The translations under genes were made by a program, and so were the position numbers. This document shows, in pieces, positions 17,102 through 25,639 of a DNA stretch of 64,000 nt; position 1 is the stretch's first letter, and every line of letters starts with the position of its first letter. Origin of the DNA: an uncultured Prevotellaceae bacterium (GTDB taxonomy: Bacteria > Bacteroidota > Bacteroidia > Bacteroidales > Bacteroidaceae). Location of the stretch: the NCBI GenBank assembly GCA_937915745.1, contig CALGGJ010000040.1, forward strand, positions 5,852 through 69,851, given 5' to 3'. The notes beneath the pieces are model-generated. The model ran no database searches. It had not been told where the DNA came from and worked only from the letters and a program-made list of their open reading frames with translations.

Positions 17102-18892
17102 ATGAATAAGCAGAAATTAATAGCAAAAACATTTGCCGGACTTGAGGAATTGCTGGCAAACGAACTTGAAGCCATAGGAGCTGAAAACATAGAGCAAGGC
17201 AACCGCATGGTGACCTTTTATGGTGATAAGGAAATGCTCTACAAGGCCAACTTCTGCCTTCGAACCGCAGTGAAGGTGTTGAAACCCATACGAGAGTTCA
17301 AGGCCAACGACGCCGATGAGGTGTATGAAGAGGTGAAAAAGATTGATTGGAGCGATTATATGGATGTTGACGATACATTCATTGTCGATGCAGTGGTCTT
17401 TTCAGAAGAGTTCCGCCATTCACGTTTTGCTGCCTATAGGGTGAAAGACGCCATTGCCGATTATTTCCGTGAAAAGACAGGCAAGCGCCCGAATGTAGGC
17501 ATATCCAATCCCGATATCCGAATCAACATCCATATTTCAGAGAATGATGTGACCATTTCGCTTGACAGTTCGGGCGAAAGCCTGCACCATCGTGGCTATC
17601 GTGTAGGTACGGTTACGGCACCGCTTAACGAGGTATTGGCCGCAGCCGTAGTGATGCTCACAGGATGGGATGGTCAGTCTGACCTCATCGACCCCATGTG
17701 CGGCTCGGGTACAATACTGATTGAGGCGGCACTGCTTGCCCGCAATATCTATCCGGGTGTGTTCCGCAAGGAGTTTGCGTTTGAGCGTTGGAAGGATTTC
17801 GACCCCGATTTGCTCGATACCATATACAATGACGACAGCCACGAGCGTGCCTTCACGCATAAGATATATGGTTATGACATCAACCGCCGGGCGGTATCGG
17901 TTGCTCAGGAGAATGCCAAATCGGCAGGTGTGGCCGACATCGTAGAGATTGTACAGCAAGACTTCCGCGACTTTACCAAACCAGCCGAACCGGCTATTAT
18001 CATCACCAATCCACCATATGGTGAACGCATTACAACCGACGACATTCTGGGTCTGTACGAAGATATTGGTCGCACGTTGAAGCACTCGTTTGTGGGTGGC
18101 GATGCTTGGATTTTGTCTTTGCACGAAGAGTGCTTTGCTCGCATCGGTTTCCGTCCGTCAACTCGCATCATGCTCTATAATGGAGCGTTGGAATGTGAAT
18201 TGCGCAAGTATCAGGTATTCGAGGGCAAGCTGCGGGAGCGTCGTGAAGAAGGTATGGATATTAAGAGCGATGCCGATCGCGAACGCAACCTTCGTTTCAA
18301 GGGTCGTAAGCAGCACCAGGATAGTGAAACCAACCACGACGACCTTCTGAGTCGTGATGATTTGCCCGATTGGGTGAGGAAGAAAATAGAGCATTCAGAT
18401 AAAGACTCTGTCGGCAGGCGCCGGTCACAACACTATGATGGCGATGCTGACCTTGCCGATGATTTCTTTTCTGATGATGAACCCCGCCTCAACCGCAGGA
18501 ATTTCAAATGGGGCGACCGTGGTAACGATTTCCGTGACGACCAAGACGACCATTACTTCAAATCGAAACCTTTCCGCAATTCATGGTCAGACAGGCGTTC
18601 GCACGACGACGAAGGCAAGACGAAGAAGACTGATGGTGCAAAACTCAGGAACGACCGGTTTGAGTCGAAGACTGATGGTCGCAAGGGTCGGTTTAGTGGC
18701 CGTGCAGAAAGGGCAGACAGGCGTCGGTCAACGTCATCTGGCCGTCAGTCAGAGTTTGCAGATCGCCCGTCAAAGCCAACTGTCCGTCAGTCAAAGCCAA
18801 CTGTCCGTCAGTCAAAGCCAACTGTCCGTCAGTCAACGTCATCTGTCCGCCCGTCGAAATCGGGATTTGGTAGGAAAAAGTCAGACAAATAA
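17102..18892 (+). CDS. THUMP-domain class I SAM-dependent RNA methyltransferase (RlmL-like)
   Basis: It is predicted to methylate a guanosine of 23S rRNA, as RlmL/YpsC relatives do. Residues 1-160 hold the N-terminal ferredoxin-like and THUMP parts. The methyltransferase domain has DPMCGSGTILIEAALLA near 200-215 and the catalytic-loop NPPYGER near 300. The family core ends near residue 385. The remaining 210 residues are a charged, disordered tail rich in Arg, Asp and Ser, finishing with SKPTVRQ heptads encoded by a 21-bp tandem repeat. Such basic tails suggest RNA or ribosome binding (inference). A GH115 gene begins 10 bp downstream. Confidence 0.9.
   Translation: MNKQKLIAKTFAGLEELLANELEAIGAENIEQGNRMVTFYGDKEMLYKANFCLRTAVKVLKPIREFKANDADEVYEEVKKIDWSDYMDVDDTFIVDAVVFSEEFRHSRFAAYRVKDAIADYFREKTGKRPNVGISNPDIRINIHISENDVTISLDSSGESLHHRGYRVGTVTAPLNEVLAAAVVMLTGWDGQSDLIDPMCGSGTILIEAALLARNIYPGVFRKEFAFERWKDFDPDLLDTIYNDDSHERAFTHKIYGYDINRRAVSVAQENAKSAGVADIVEIVQQDFRDFTKPAEPAIIITNPPYGERITTDDILGLYEDIGRTLKHSFVGGDAWILSLHEECFARIGFRPSTRIMLYNGALECELRKYQVFEGKLRERREEGMDIKSDADRERNLRFKGRKQHQDSETNHDDLLSRDDLPDWVRKKIEHSDKDSVGRRRSQHYDGDADLADDFFSDDEPRLNRRNFKWGDRGNDFRDDQDDHYFKSKPFRNSWSDRRSHDDEGKTKKTDGAKLRNDRFESKTDGRKGRFSGRAERADRRRSTSSGRQSEFADRPSKPTVRQSKPTVRQSKPTVRQSTSSVRPSKSGFGRKKSDK
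18771..18854 (+). repeat. in-frame 21-bp tandem repeat in the methyltransferase tail
   Basis: There are three identical 21-bp units (starting 18771, 18792 and 18813) and one diverged unit. They encode repeated SKPTVRQ in the disordered C-terminal tail. Identical DNA suggests recent slippage or recombination. Confidence 0.9.
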
Positions 18893-18902
18893 TTCTCTTA
18901 CA

Positions 18903-21224
18903 ATGCGCATTATTACATCAGCCGTGTTTGCTTGCATTTGCACCTTGCTGGCGGCTCAGGACCTTCGAATCGATGCCGGCCAGCAGGTCGGCATTGTGTT
19001 TCCAGAAGATTGCCGTCCGGTTGCCTTTTCGGCATTGGAAATGCTGAAAGACGACTTTCGTCGTGTATTGGGTTCGGAGCTTTTGGCAGTGACTGATGCG
19101 GTTGATGCTCAGATAATTGCACAAATAGGTGATGCCGAAAACGAGTACAATGACGCAGGCGGGTCAGATATCGGTGAGTCGTTTCGAATATCGGTGTGCG
19201 ACGGACGTCTCTACATTTATGGCAGCGATTCCCACGGTCTGGCATACGGTCTGCTCGAGGTGTCGCGCCTGTTAGGTGTCAGTCCGTGGGAGTGGTGGGC
19301 CGATTGCACTCCACACCGATTGTCTGTATTTCGTGTCGGCAGCAATTATCATACCCATCAGTATCCCCTGGTGCGTTATCGCGGCATCTTCATTAACGAC
19401 GAGGATTGGGGTCTGCTGCCATGGGCCACGGCTCAAGAACCCGAACTGGCGGCAGATGTGTTAAGTGGCCATTATGGAAGGACGTCGGCCAAGGGTGTCA
19501 TAGGGCCAAAGGTGAACGAGCGTATTTTCCAGCTTATGCTCAGGTTGCATGCCAACTATTATTGGCCGGCCATGCACGAGTGTAGTCAGCCTTTTTTCAC
19601 CATTCCCGGTAATCGCGAGATGGCTGAGCGATACGGCATTTACATCGGCGGTTCGCATTGCGAGCCCATGGCCTGCTCTACCGCCACTGAGTGGCCCATG
19701 CGTGGCGAGGGCGACTATAACTATGTAAGCAACAGCGATGCCGTTAAGGCTTTTTGGCAGAAACGCCTCGACGAGGTGAAGGGACAAGAGATAGTTTACA
19801 CCATAGGTATGCGCGGATTGCACGACGGAGCCATGCAGGGTACACGCACCATGGACGAGAAGGTACGCTATCTTCAACAGGTAATCGACGACCAGCGTCG
19901 AATGCTGGCTGCAACGCTGCAGCTGCCGGCCGACAGTCTTGCGTCGGTGCCGCAGGTGTTTGTGCCATATAAGGAAGTGCTCGATATATACAAGGGCGGA
20001 CTTGTGGTACCCGATGATGTCACTCTCATGTGGACAGACGATAATTACGGCTACATACGCCACTTTCCCGACTCGGTCGAACGCCTGCGCAGTGGTGGCC
20101 ATGGTGTTTACTACCATGCCAGCTATTGGGGTCGTCCCCACGATTATCTTTGGCTCAGCACCACATCGCCTTATCTCATGCGTCAGCAGATGGATGAGGC
20201 TATGAGCCGGGGTATCGACCGCATGTGGATTTTGAATGTGGGCGATATTAAACCTGCCGAATACATCATCGAACGCTGGATGGACCTTGCCTGGTGTGCT
20301 GACGAAGACAATGACGAAGATGCCGCGCTCCGGTTGTTTATGAGTCGCGAGTTTGGTGAGTCGCTGGGAGTCAGACTGGCTGAGGTAATGAGCCAGTATT
20401 ATCGTTTGGCTTACATACGCAAGCCTGAATTTATGGGTGGAACCCGCACCGAGGAGAGCGACCGCACCTATTGGGCACAACACCATCCAATTGAGGGGTG
20501 GACACGCGGCGATGCCGAATTTCGCCTCAGGGCCTACCGCCAACTCTCCGACCGTGTGGAGCAGCTTGCCGCGAAGGTTGAGGCCGACCGCCGCGATGCT
20601 TTCTTCCAACTTGTGAAATACCCTGTGCAGGCATCAGCGCAGATGAACATCAAGTTCCTGGCTGCAACAAAGCACGAAAGCGATATGGCATACGATTCAA
20701 TCGTGAGCCTCACCCGCATCTACAACTCCAACCCGCGCTGGACAGGAATACTCGACATGCACCCACGCCGCCTCACTGTGTTTAATCGTGTTGAAGAGCC
20801 GCTGGCTTACCCCGACCGTCCATTGCAGTACAAGCAGAGTATCGACCTGGGTAAGATACACGGACACCACCTCGACGGTCTAGGATACAATGCGGATGCC
20901 ATGTCACTGCCCCAAGGCGAGGCCATCAGTATCGACCTGCATCATAAGACAACGACCGACACCCTGCATATCGAACTGCATCTGTTGCCTTCACATCCCA
21001 TTGACGGGCCGACTGTCGCCGTTGAAGTGGGCATTGACAGCCGCGAGTCCCTGACATTGGAATATCAGACCTACGACCGCAGTGAAGAGTGGAAGCAGAA
21101 CGTGCTGCGTAATCAGGCCATACGTATCGCCACCCTGCCACTGCCCGATAGCCGCAGGAATCATAAAATACGAATCAAAGCCCTCACGCCGGGGGTTGTA
21201 ATCGACGAGATTTATTGGTGGTAG
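18903..21224 (+). CDS. GH115 family glycosidase, second divergent paralogue
   Basis: The 773-residue protein has a short signal peptide (MRIITSAVFACICTLLAAQ). It keeps the GH115 layout: N-terminal domain with AYGLLEVSRLLGVSPWEWWADC, barrel blocks VRYRGIFINDEDWGLLPW, MLRLHANYYWPAMHEC, GIYIGGSHCEPM and YTIGMRGLHDGAM, VMWTDDNYGYIRH, and a C-terminal beta-sandwich. Compared with the gene at 8028 it has an insertion after INDED and a different loop after HCEPM, so it may act on a different uronic-acid linkage (inference). The start at 18903 avoids the overlapping upstream frame within the methyltransferase gene. A family B repeat starts 5 bp after its stop. Confidence 0.9.
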   Translation: MRIITSAVFACICTLLAAQDLRIDAGQQVGIVFPEDCRPVAFSALEMLKDDFRRVLGSELLAVTDAVDAQIIAQIGDAENEYNDAGGSDIGESFRISVCDGRLYIYGSDSHGLAYGLLEVSRLLGVSPWEWWADCTPHRLSVFRVGSNYHTHQYPLVRYRGIFINDEDWGLLPWATAQEPELAADVLSGHYGRTSAKGVIGPKVNERIFQLMLRLHANYYWPAMHECSQPFFTIPGNREMAERYGIYIGGSHCEPMACSTATEWPMRGEGDYNYVSNSDAVKAFWQKRLDEVKGQEIVYTIGMRGLHDGAMQGTRTMDEKVRYLQQVIDDQRRMLAATLQLPADSLASVPQVFVPYKEVLDIYKGGLVVPDDVTLMWTDDNYGYIRHFPDSVERLRSGGHGVYYHASYWGRPHDYLWLSTTSPYLMRQQMDEAMSRGIDRMWILNVGDIKPAEYIIERWMDLAWCADEDNDEDAALRLFMSREFGESLGVRLAEVMSQYYRLAYIRKPEFMGGTRTEESDRTYWAQHHPIEGWTRGDAEFRLRAYRQLSDRVEQLAAKVEADRRDAFFQLVKYPVQASAQMNIKFLAATKHESDMAYDSIVSLTRIYNSNPRWTGILDMHPRRLTVFNRVEEPLAYPDRPLQYKQSIDLGKIHGHHLDGLGYNADAMSLPQGEAISIDLHHKTTTDTLHIELHLLPSHPIDGPTVAVEVGIDSRESLTLEYQTYDRSEEWKQNVLRNQAIRIATLPLPDSRRNHKIRIKALTPGVVIDEIYWW

Positions 21225-21228
21225 GAGG

Positions 21229-21311
21229 GAGAGTGCGCAGTCGCAGGCCCGAGAGTGCGCAGTCGCAGGTCCGAGAGTGCGCACTCGCAGGTGTGAGAGC
21301 AGGCACTCGCC
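21229..21311. repeat. 22-bp tandem repeat, family B, about 3.7 copies
   Basis: Units of 22 bp begin at 21229, 21251 and 21273, with a decayed fourth from 21295. The consensus front is GAGAGTGCGCAGTCGCAGG. The array fills the gap between the GH115 stop (21224) and the epimerase start (21340). Confidence 0.92.
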
Positions 21312-21339
21312 AATACAGATATAGACAATCACAACCGTT

Positions 21340-22302
21340 ATGACAGAAAACCGAACGATACTCATCACCGGTGCAACCGGATTTATAGGCAGTCATCTGT
21401 GTCAGGTAGCCCTCGACGACGGATGGGACACTTGGGCGGCCCTGCGCCCCAGTAGCAGTCGCCGCTATCTGCAGATGAAGGGACTGCATTTCATCACTCT
21501 TGATTTTACGTCGAAAGAACAGATAACGGCGGGGCTGGAAGCTACCGGTCTGCGTCCCGACATCGTGATTCATGCCGGCGGAGCAACCAAATGCCTTGAC
21601 CCTTCCGACTTCATGCTCCACAACTATCAATCGACCGTCAACCTGGTAGAGGCTCTGGCCGGGGCCGGCCGTCTGCCACGACAACTGGTGTATCTCAGCA
21701 GCCTCAGTGCCACTTATGCTTCGGCCTACGGCGAGAGCAAGCTGAAGACCGAGGAGTGGCTGCAGACCACACCACTGCTGACTCATACCTCGGTACTCAT
21801 CTTCAGGCCGACAGGTGTTTACGGTCCTCGCGAGCGCGACTATTTCATGATGGCGCAGTCGATAAGACGTCATATAGATGTTGCCGTGGGATTCCAGCCC
21901 CAGAAACTTACATTTGTGTATGTGGCCGACCTTGCAGGAGCCATTTTTACTGCCATAAGACGCAACGTAAAGGGTGGAGTGTTCAACGTGACCGACGGCC
22001 AGGTTTATAGTTCACGGCAGTTTTCCGACCTGCTGCAGAAGGAACTCGGTGTCCGGCAAGTGGTACACGTAACAGTGCCCCTGTGGATGCTACGCCTCGT
22101 ATCGAACGTGGCCGATGCATGGGGACGGATGACTCACAAACCATCGACCCTCAACCGCGACAAATACCGCATCATGGCCCAGCGCGACTGGACTTGCGAC
22201 ATATCGCCAATGCTTGACACGATAGGCTATACACCCCAGTGGCAACTGCCGCGAGGCGTACATGCCACCATCGAATGGTACAGGCAACACGGCTGGTTAT
22301 GA
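21340..22302 (+). CDS. NAD-dependent epimerase/dehydratase family protein
   Basis: This is an extended short-chain dehydrogenase of 320 residues. The nucleotide-binding motif GATGFIGSHL is at residues 11-20. The active-site pair is in YGESK (Tyr and Lys near 131-135), preceded by YLSSLSATY. RPTGVYGPRERDYF is the family's substrate-side block. The substrate is probably a nucleotide sugar or a steroid- or quinol-like alcohol and cannot be fixed from sequence. The PAP2-family gene follows 158 bp later and could belong to the same lipid or sugar pathway, but this is only suggestive. Confidence 0.88.
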   Translation: MTENRTILITGATGFIGSHLCQVALDDGWDTWAALRPSSSRRYLQMKGLHFITLDFTSKEQITAGLEATGLRPDIVIHAGGATKCLDPSDFMLHNYQSTVNLVEALAGAGRLPRQLVYLSSLSATYASAYGESKLKTEEWLQTTPLLTHTSVLIFRPTGVYGPRERDYFMMAQSIRRHIDVAVGFQPQKLTFVYVADLAGAIFTAIRRNVKGGVFNVTDGQVYSSRQFSDLLQKELGVRQVVHVTVPLWMLRLVSNVADAWGRMTHKPSTLNRDKYRIMAQRDWTCDISPMLDTIGYTPQWQLPRGVHATIEWYRQHGWL

Positions 22303-22460
22303 ACAGTCGGGAATGCCAGAAATTAAGAATAAAGACAGATACCAGAAATTCCTATATTCGGCTTTATCCCCCTCAGTCTCCCGCATGGGGATGACTGGGA
22401 GCATCCCCGGATTAACGAAAACGCTCGTGATAATGACAATCATACAATAACAAATATGCA

Positions 22461-23399
22461 ATGAAACTGAACAGTGTAGAACTTACAACCATAGTCTATA
22501 TAGCTCTCACGACAGTGATGATAGCTATTTACGGTTCAAGCCTCGCAGACCCCTGGCCTATGCTCATACTGCGTGCCGTAGCCCTCATCATCATACCCAT
22601 AGCCCATCTCTTAAGCCGCAATATGCCAGTCCGCTGGGCTCTCTGCCTGCGAACGTTCCCACTTCTGGCACTGCTCATCTGGTGGTATCCCGAAACCTAC
22701 GACTTCTGCTCAATACTGCCTTATCAGGACCATGTGTTTGCCTCCATCGACCAACAGTTGTTCGGTTGTCAGCCGTCGCTTGAGTTTGAAAGAACTCTGC
22801 CGCAGATGTTCTGGAGCGAGATATTCAACATGGGATACTACTCATACTACTACCTGATGGCAGCCGTCATCATATTCTACCTCATACGCCGCACATCCTG
22901 GTACGACCGTGCCACATTCATCTTCCTCGGTTCGTTCTTCATCTTCTACCTCGTGTTTGAGTTTCTTCCGGTTGCCGGTCCGCAATACTATTTCCAGGCC
23001 CTGCACGACATCTACGGCATCGACCCCTTCACGGCGCTACCTTCGCCACTACCGTCGGTGGGCCACTATTTCAGCACCCATGAGGAAGCCATGCTGCCCG
23101 AAGCACGAGGTATCTTCGGTCAGTTGGTGCTGAGCGCACAGGAGGTAGGCGAACATCCCACTGCTGCATTCCCGTCGAGCCATGTGGGAATGGGCACTGT
23201 GGCCATGTTGCTGGCATGGAAGTCGAACAACCGCACACTGTTCTGCATCCTGCTGCCGTTCTATGTGTTGCTCTGCCTTGCAACAGTATATATACGGGCT
23301 CACTACCTCATCGATGCCATCTGCGGACTCATCTTCGCCATAGTGCTATATATGGCAACCGACGCCCTATACACGCGACTGCATTCGCTCACCTCGTAG
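22461..23399 (+). CDS. PAP2-family membrane phosphatase/phosphotransferase
   Basis: The 312-residue integral membrane protein has about six to eight hydrophobic segments. The PAP2 motifs are AAFPSSHVGMGTVAML (motif 2 with its Ser-His) near 238 and YIRAHYLIDAICG (motif 3) near 281. Family members remove phosphate from lipid phosphates or transfer head groups. In Bacteroides one relative is an inositol-phosphorylceramide synthase. The long segment GYYSYYYLMAAVIIFYLI and the length fit that type, but assignment to sphingolipid synthesis is inference. The next genes belong to a polysaccharide group with its own promoter. Confidence 0.83.
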   Translation: MKLNSVELTTIVYIALTTVMIAIYGSSLADPWPMLILRAVALIIIPIAHLLSRNMPVRWALCLRTFPLLALLIWWYPETYDFCSILPYQDHVFASIDQQLFGCQPSLEFERTLPQMFWSEIFNMGYYSYYYLMAAVIIFYLIRRTSWYDRATFIFLGSFFIFYLVFEFLPVAGPQYYFQALHDIYGIDPFTALPSPLPSVGHYFSTHEEAMLPEARGIFGQLVLSAQEVGEHPTAAFPSSHVGMGTVAMLLAWKSNNRTLFCILLPFYVLLCLATVYIRAHYLIDAICGLIFAIVLYMATDALYTRLHSLTS

Positions 23400-23460
23400 A
23401 GGGCCGGAGGATTAAGAGTCCTCAGTTTAAGAACCAATCCTCGAAGGCGATGCCAACCGT

Positions 23461-23622
23461 TTACCTCCTCCGGTAAATCCTGAAAATAATTTTTTTTATG
23501 GTGATGCCGATAGCCCTGACGATAACGAAAAAACACATACCGACCAAAAAAACAAGAGCAAAATGAAATAATGTCGGGTAATATGACCTCGTTTCACCAT
23601 TTATTTCGTATCTTTGCCACAT
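23461..23622 (-). CDS. possible small membrane protein (53 aa)
   Basis: An open frame on the minus strand encodes a 53-residue peptide: a polar N-terminus (MWQRYEINGETRSYY), one hydrophobic helix (FALVFLVGMCFFVIV), and a very basic end (IKKIIFRIYRRR). This is the pattern of a single-pass membrane peptide. No promoter or homologue can be named, and the region also carries an inverted repeat (TTTACC/GGTAAA at 23460-23477) with a T-run. It may be chance coding in an intergenic spacer. Confidence 0.22.
   Translation of the reverse strand: MWQRYEINGETRSYYPTLFHFALVFLVGMCFFVIVRAIGITIKKIIFRIYRRR
23609..23616 (+). promoter_or_regulatory. -7 box of the GH51 gene
   Basis: TATCTTTG matches the -7 consensus. 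It is 4 nt before an ATG at 23621 and 37 nt before the ATG at 23654. The message is therefore either leaderless or has a leader of about 33 nt. Confidence 0.65.
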
Positions 23623-23653
23623 GAAAATCAAACTAATACTAAAATACAATCTT

Positions 23654-25624
23654 ATGAAACTACAAAAACTAATTCTGGCCCTTGCAGCCACACTTGTCGG
23701 CATGTCAGCATGGGCACAGGGCCACGAGTTTCTGGTACAGACCAACAAGCTCGGTGCGCCCATTCCATCTACCATGTATGGAATATTCTTCGAAGACATC
23801 AACTATGCAGCCGACGGTGGTCTGTATGGCGAACTGGTGAAAAACCGCTCGTTTGAATTCCCCGACAACTATATGGGCTGGAATATATTCGGCAACGTAC
23901 AGTTGCGCAACGACGGCCCGTTCGACAAAAACCCACACTACATACGTGTGGGCTACAGCGGGCATAGCGACAAATTCTCCGGAGTGGAAAACGAGGGCTA
24001 CTTCGGAATAGGCTATGAAGACGGTGCTGAATACCGCTTCTCGGTATGGGCCAGAGTCCCCAATGGTAACCGCGCACAAATACGTGTCATGCTCTGCGAC
24101 CCCTCAACCATGGAAGAACGCCAGCAGTTTGCAGAGCAACAGGTAACCATCGAAGGCAACGAGTGGAAAAAATACACAGCAGTGCTGAAAGCTACAAAAA
24201 CCGTCAACAAAGGCACACTGCGTGTCATGCTGCGCGGCAACGGACAAGCCGACCTCGAACACATAAGCCTCTTCCCTGTCAAAACATGGAAAGGTCATGA
24301 GAACGGTATGCGCCAAGACCTGGCACAAGCACTTGCCGACCTCCGTCCGGGCGTGTTCCGATTCCCCGGAGGATGTATAGTCGAGGGAACCGACCTGGCT
24401 ACACGATACCAATGGAAGAACTCTGTTGGACCTGTCGAAAACCGTCCGCTCAACGAAAACCGTTGGCACTACACATTCGACTACCGCTTCTTCCCCGACT
24501 ACTATCAGAGTTACGGACTCGGGTTCTTCGAGTATTTCCAACTATGTGAAGAAATAGGAGCCGAACCACTGCCTGTAGTGAGCGTAGGTCTGGCCTGCCA
24601 GTTCCAAAACCGAAGCGAAAGTGCACACGTACCAGTAGATGAACTCCAACCATACATCGACGATGTGCTGGACCTCATTGAGTTCGCCAACGGTGATCCT
24701 GCCAAAAACTCATGGGCCAAACTGCGTGCCGACATGGGACACCCCGAGCCATTCAACCTCAAATTTGTAGCCATCGGAAACGAGCAGTGGGGGCAGACAT
24801 ACATTGACCACCTGCAGCCATTCGTGGCACAAGTGCGCAAGCAATATCCAAACATCAGGATTATCGGTACATCAGGCCCTAACAGCGAGGGCGAAGACTT
24901 CGACTTCCTGTGGCCGGAGATGCGTAAGATAGGTGCCGACCTGGTTGACGAGCACTTCTACCGTCCTGAGACATGGTTCTTGCAAAGCGGTAACCGATAC
25001 GACAACTATCCACGCAAAGGCCCGAAAGTGTTTGCAGGTGAATATGCATGTCACGGACGCGGAAAGAAGTGGAACCACTTCAATGCCGCACTGCTCGAAG
25101 CCGCGTTCCTCACAGGTGTAGAGCGCAATGCCGACGTGGTAGAGATGGCAACCTATGCACCGCTGTTCGCACATGTGGAAGGATGGCAATGGCGGCCCGA
25201 CATGATTTGGTATGACAACCTGCGCTCCTTCCGCAGCTGCTCATACCAAGTGCAACAGATGTACTCACTCACCAAGGGCACCAACGTCGTTCCACTCACC
25301 ATGGCAGGTAAGCCGGTTGCCGGCAACAGCGACCAAGACGGACTCTTTGCATCTGCCAACTTCGACAAGACGGCAAACTGCTACTACATCAAGATAGTAA
25401 ACACAGGCGACCGCCCACAAGACATCACACTCAACCTCAAAGGTATGAAGGGTGAACACAACGGCAGCGTAACCACATTCCATGCCGACAGTCCAGAGGG
25501 CGAGAACACACTCGATGCACCACACCGCTACGAGCCACACGTGCAGACAATCAGTGTAGGCACACCTACACACAACGTAAGTATTCCGGCTAAGACATTT
25601 GCCGTATATAAGATAGAGAAGTAA
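23654..25624 (+). CDS. GH51 alpha-L-arabinofuranosidase
   Basis: This secreted enzyme releases terminal arabinofuranose from arabinan or arabinoxylan. The start at 23654 gives a standard signal peptide (MKLQKLILALAATLVGMSAWA). An in-frame ATG at 23621 would add 11 residues and sits 4 nt after the -7 box. After TMYGIFFEDINYAADGGLYGELVKNR, a CBM4/9-like insert (about 75-210) precedes the barrel. Catalytic residues are Glu377 in AIGNEQWG (acid/base) and Glu463 in FAGEYACHG (nucleophile). A C-terminal beta-sandwich follows. The CE8 gene begins 15 bp downstream, so both are probably cotranscribed. Confidence 0.93.
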   Translation: MKLQKLILALAATLVGMSAWAQGHEFLVQTNKLGAPIPSTMYGIFFEDINYAADGGLYGELVKNRSFEFPDNYMGWNIFGNVQLRNDGPFDKNPHYIRVGYSGHSDKFSGVENEGYFGIGYEDGAEYRFSVWARVPNGNRAQIRVMLCDPSTMEERQQFAEQQVTIEGNEWKKYTAVLKATKTVNKGTLRVMLRGNGQADLEHISLFPVKTWKGHENGMRQDLAQALADLRPGVFRFPGGCIVEGTDLATRYQWKNSVGPVENRPLNENRWHYTFDYRFFPDYYQSYGLGFFEYFQLCEEIGAEPLPVVSVGLACQFQNRSESAHVPVDELQPYIDDVLDLIEFANGDPAKNSWAKLRADMGHPEPFNLKFVAIGNEQWGQTYIDHLQPFVAQVRKQYPNIRIIGTSGPNSEGEDFDFLWPEMRKIGADLVDEHFYRPETWFLQSGNRYDNYPRKGPKVFAGEYACHGRGKKWNHFNAALLEAAFLTGVERNADVVEMATYAPLFAHVEGWQWRPDMIWYDNLRSFRSCSYQVQQMYSLTKGTNVVPLTMAGKPVAGNSDQDGLFASANFDKTANCYYIKIVNTGDRPQDITLNLKGMKGEHNGSVTTFHADSPEGENTLDAPHRYEPHVQTISVGTPTHNVSIPAKTFAVYKIEK

Positions 25625-25639
25625 CAGACCCACAAGGAA

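Noticed and set aside
18435..18902. Upstream extension of the second GH115 frame
   Set aside because: It overlaps the methyltransferase gene in another frame and lacks the signal peptide; the ATG at 18903 gives a proper one.
19461..20609. Long minus-strand open frame (382 aa) across the second GH115
   Set aside because: Antisense shadow; the plus-strand frame has all GH115 blocks.
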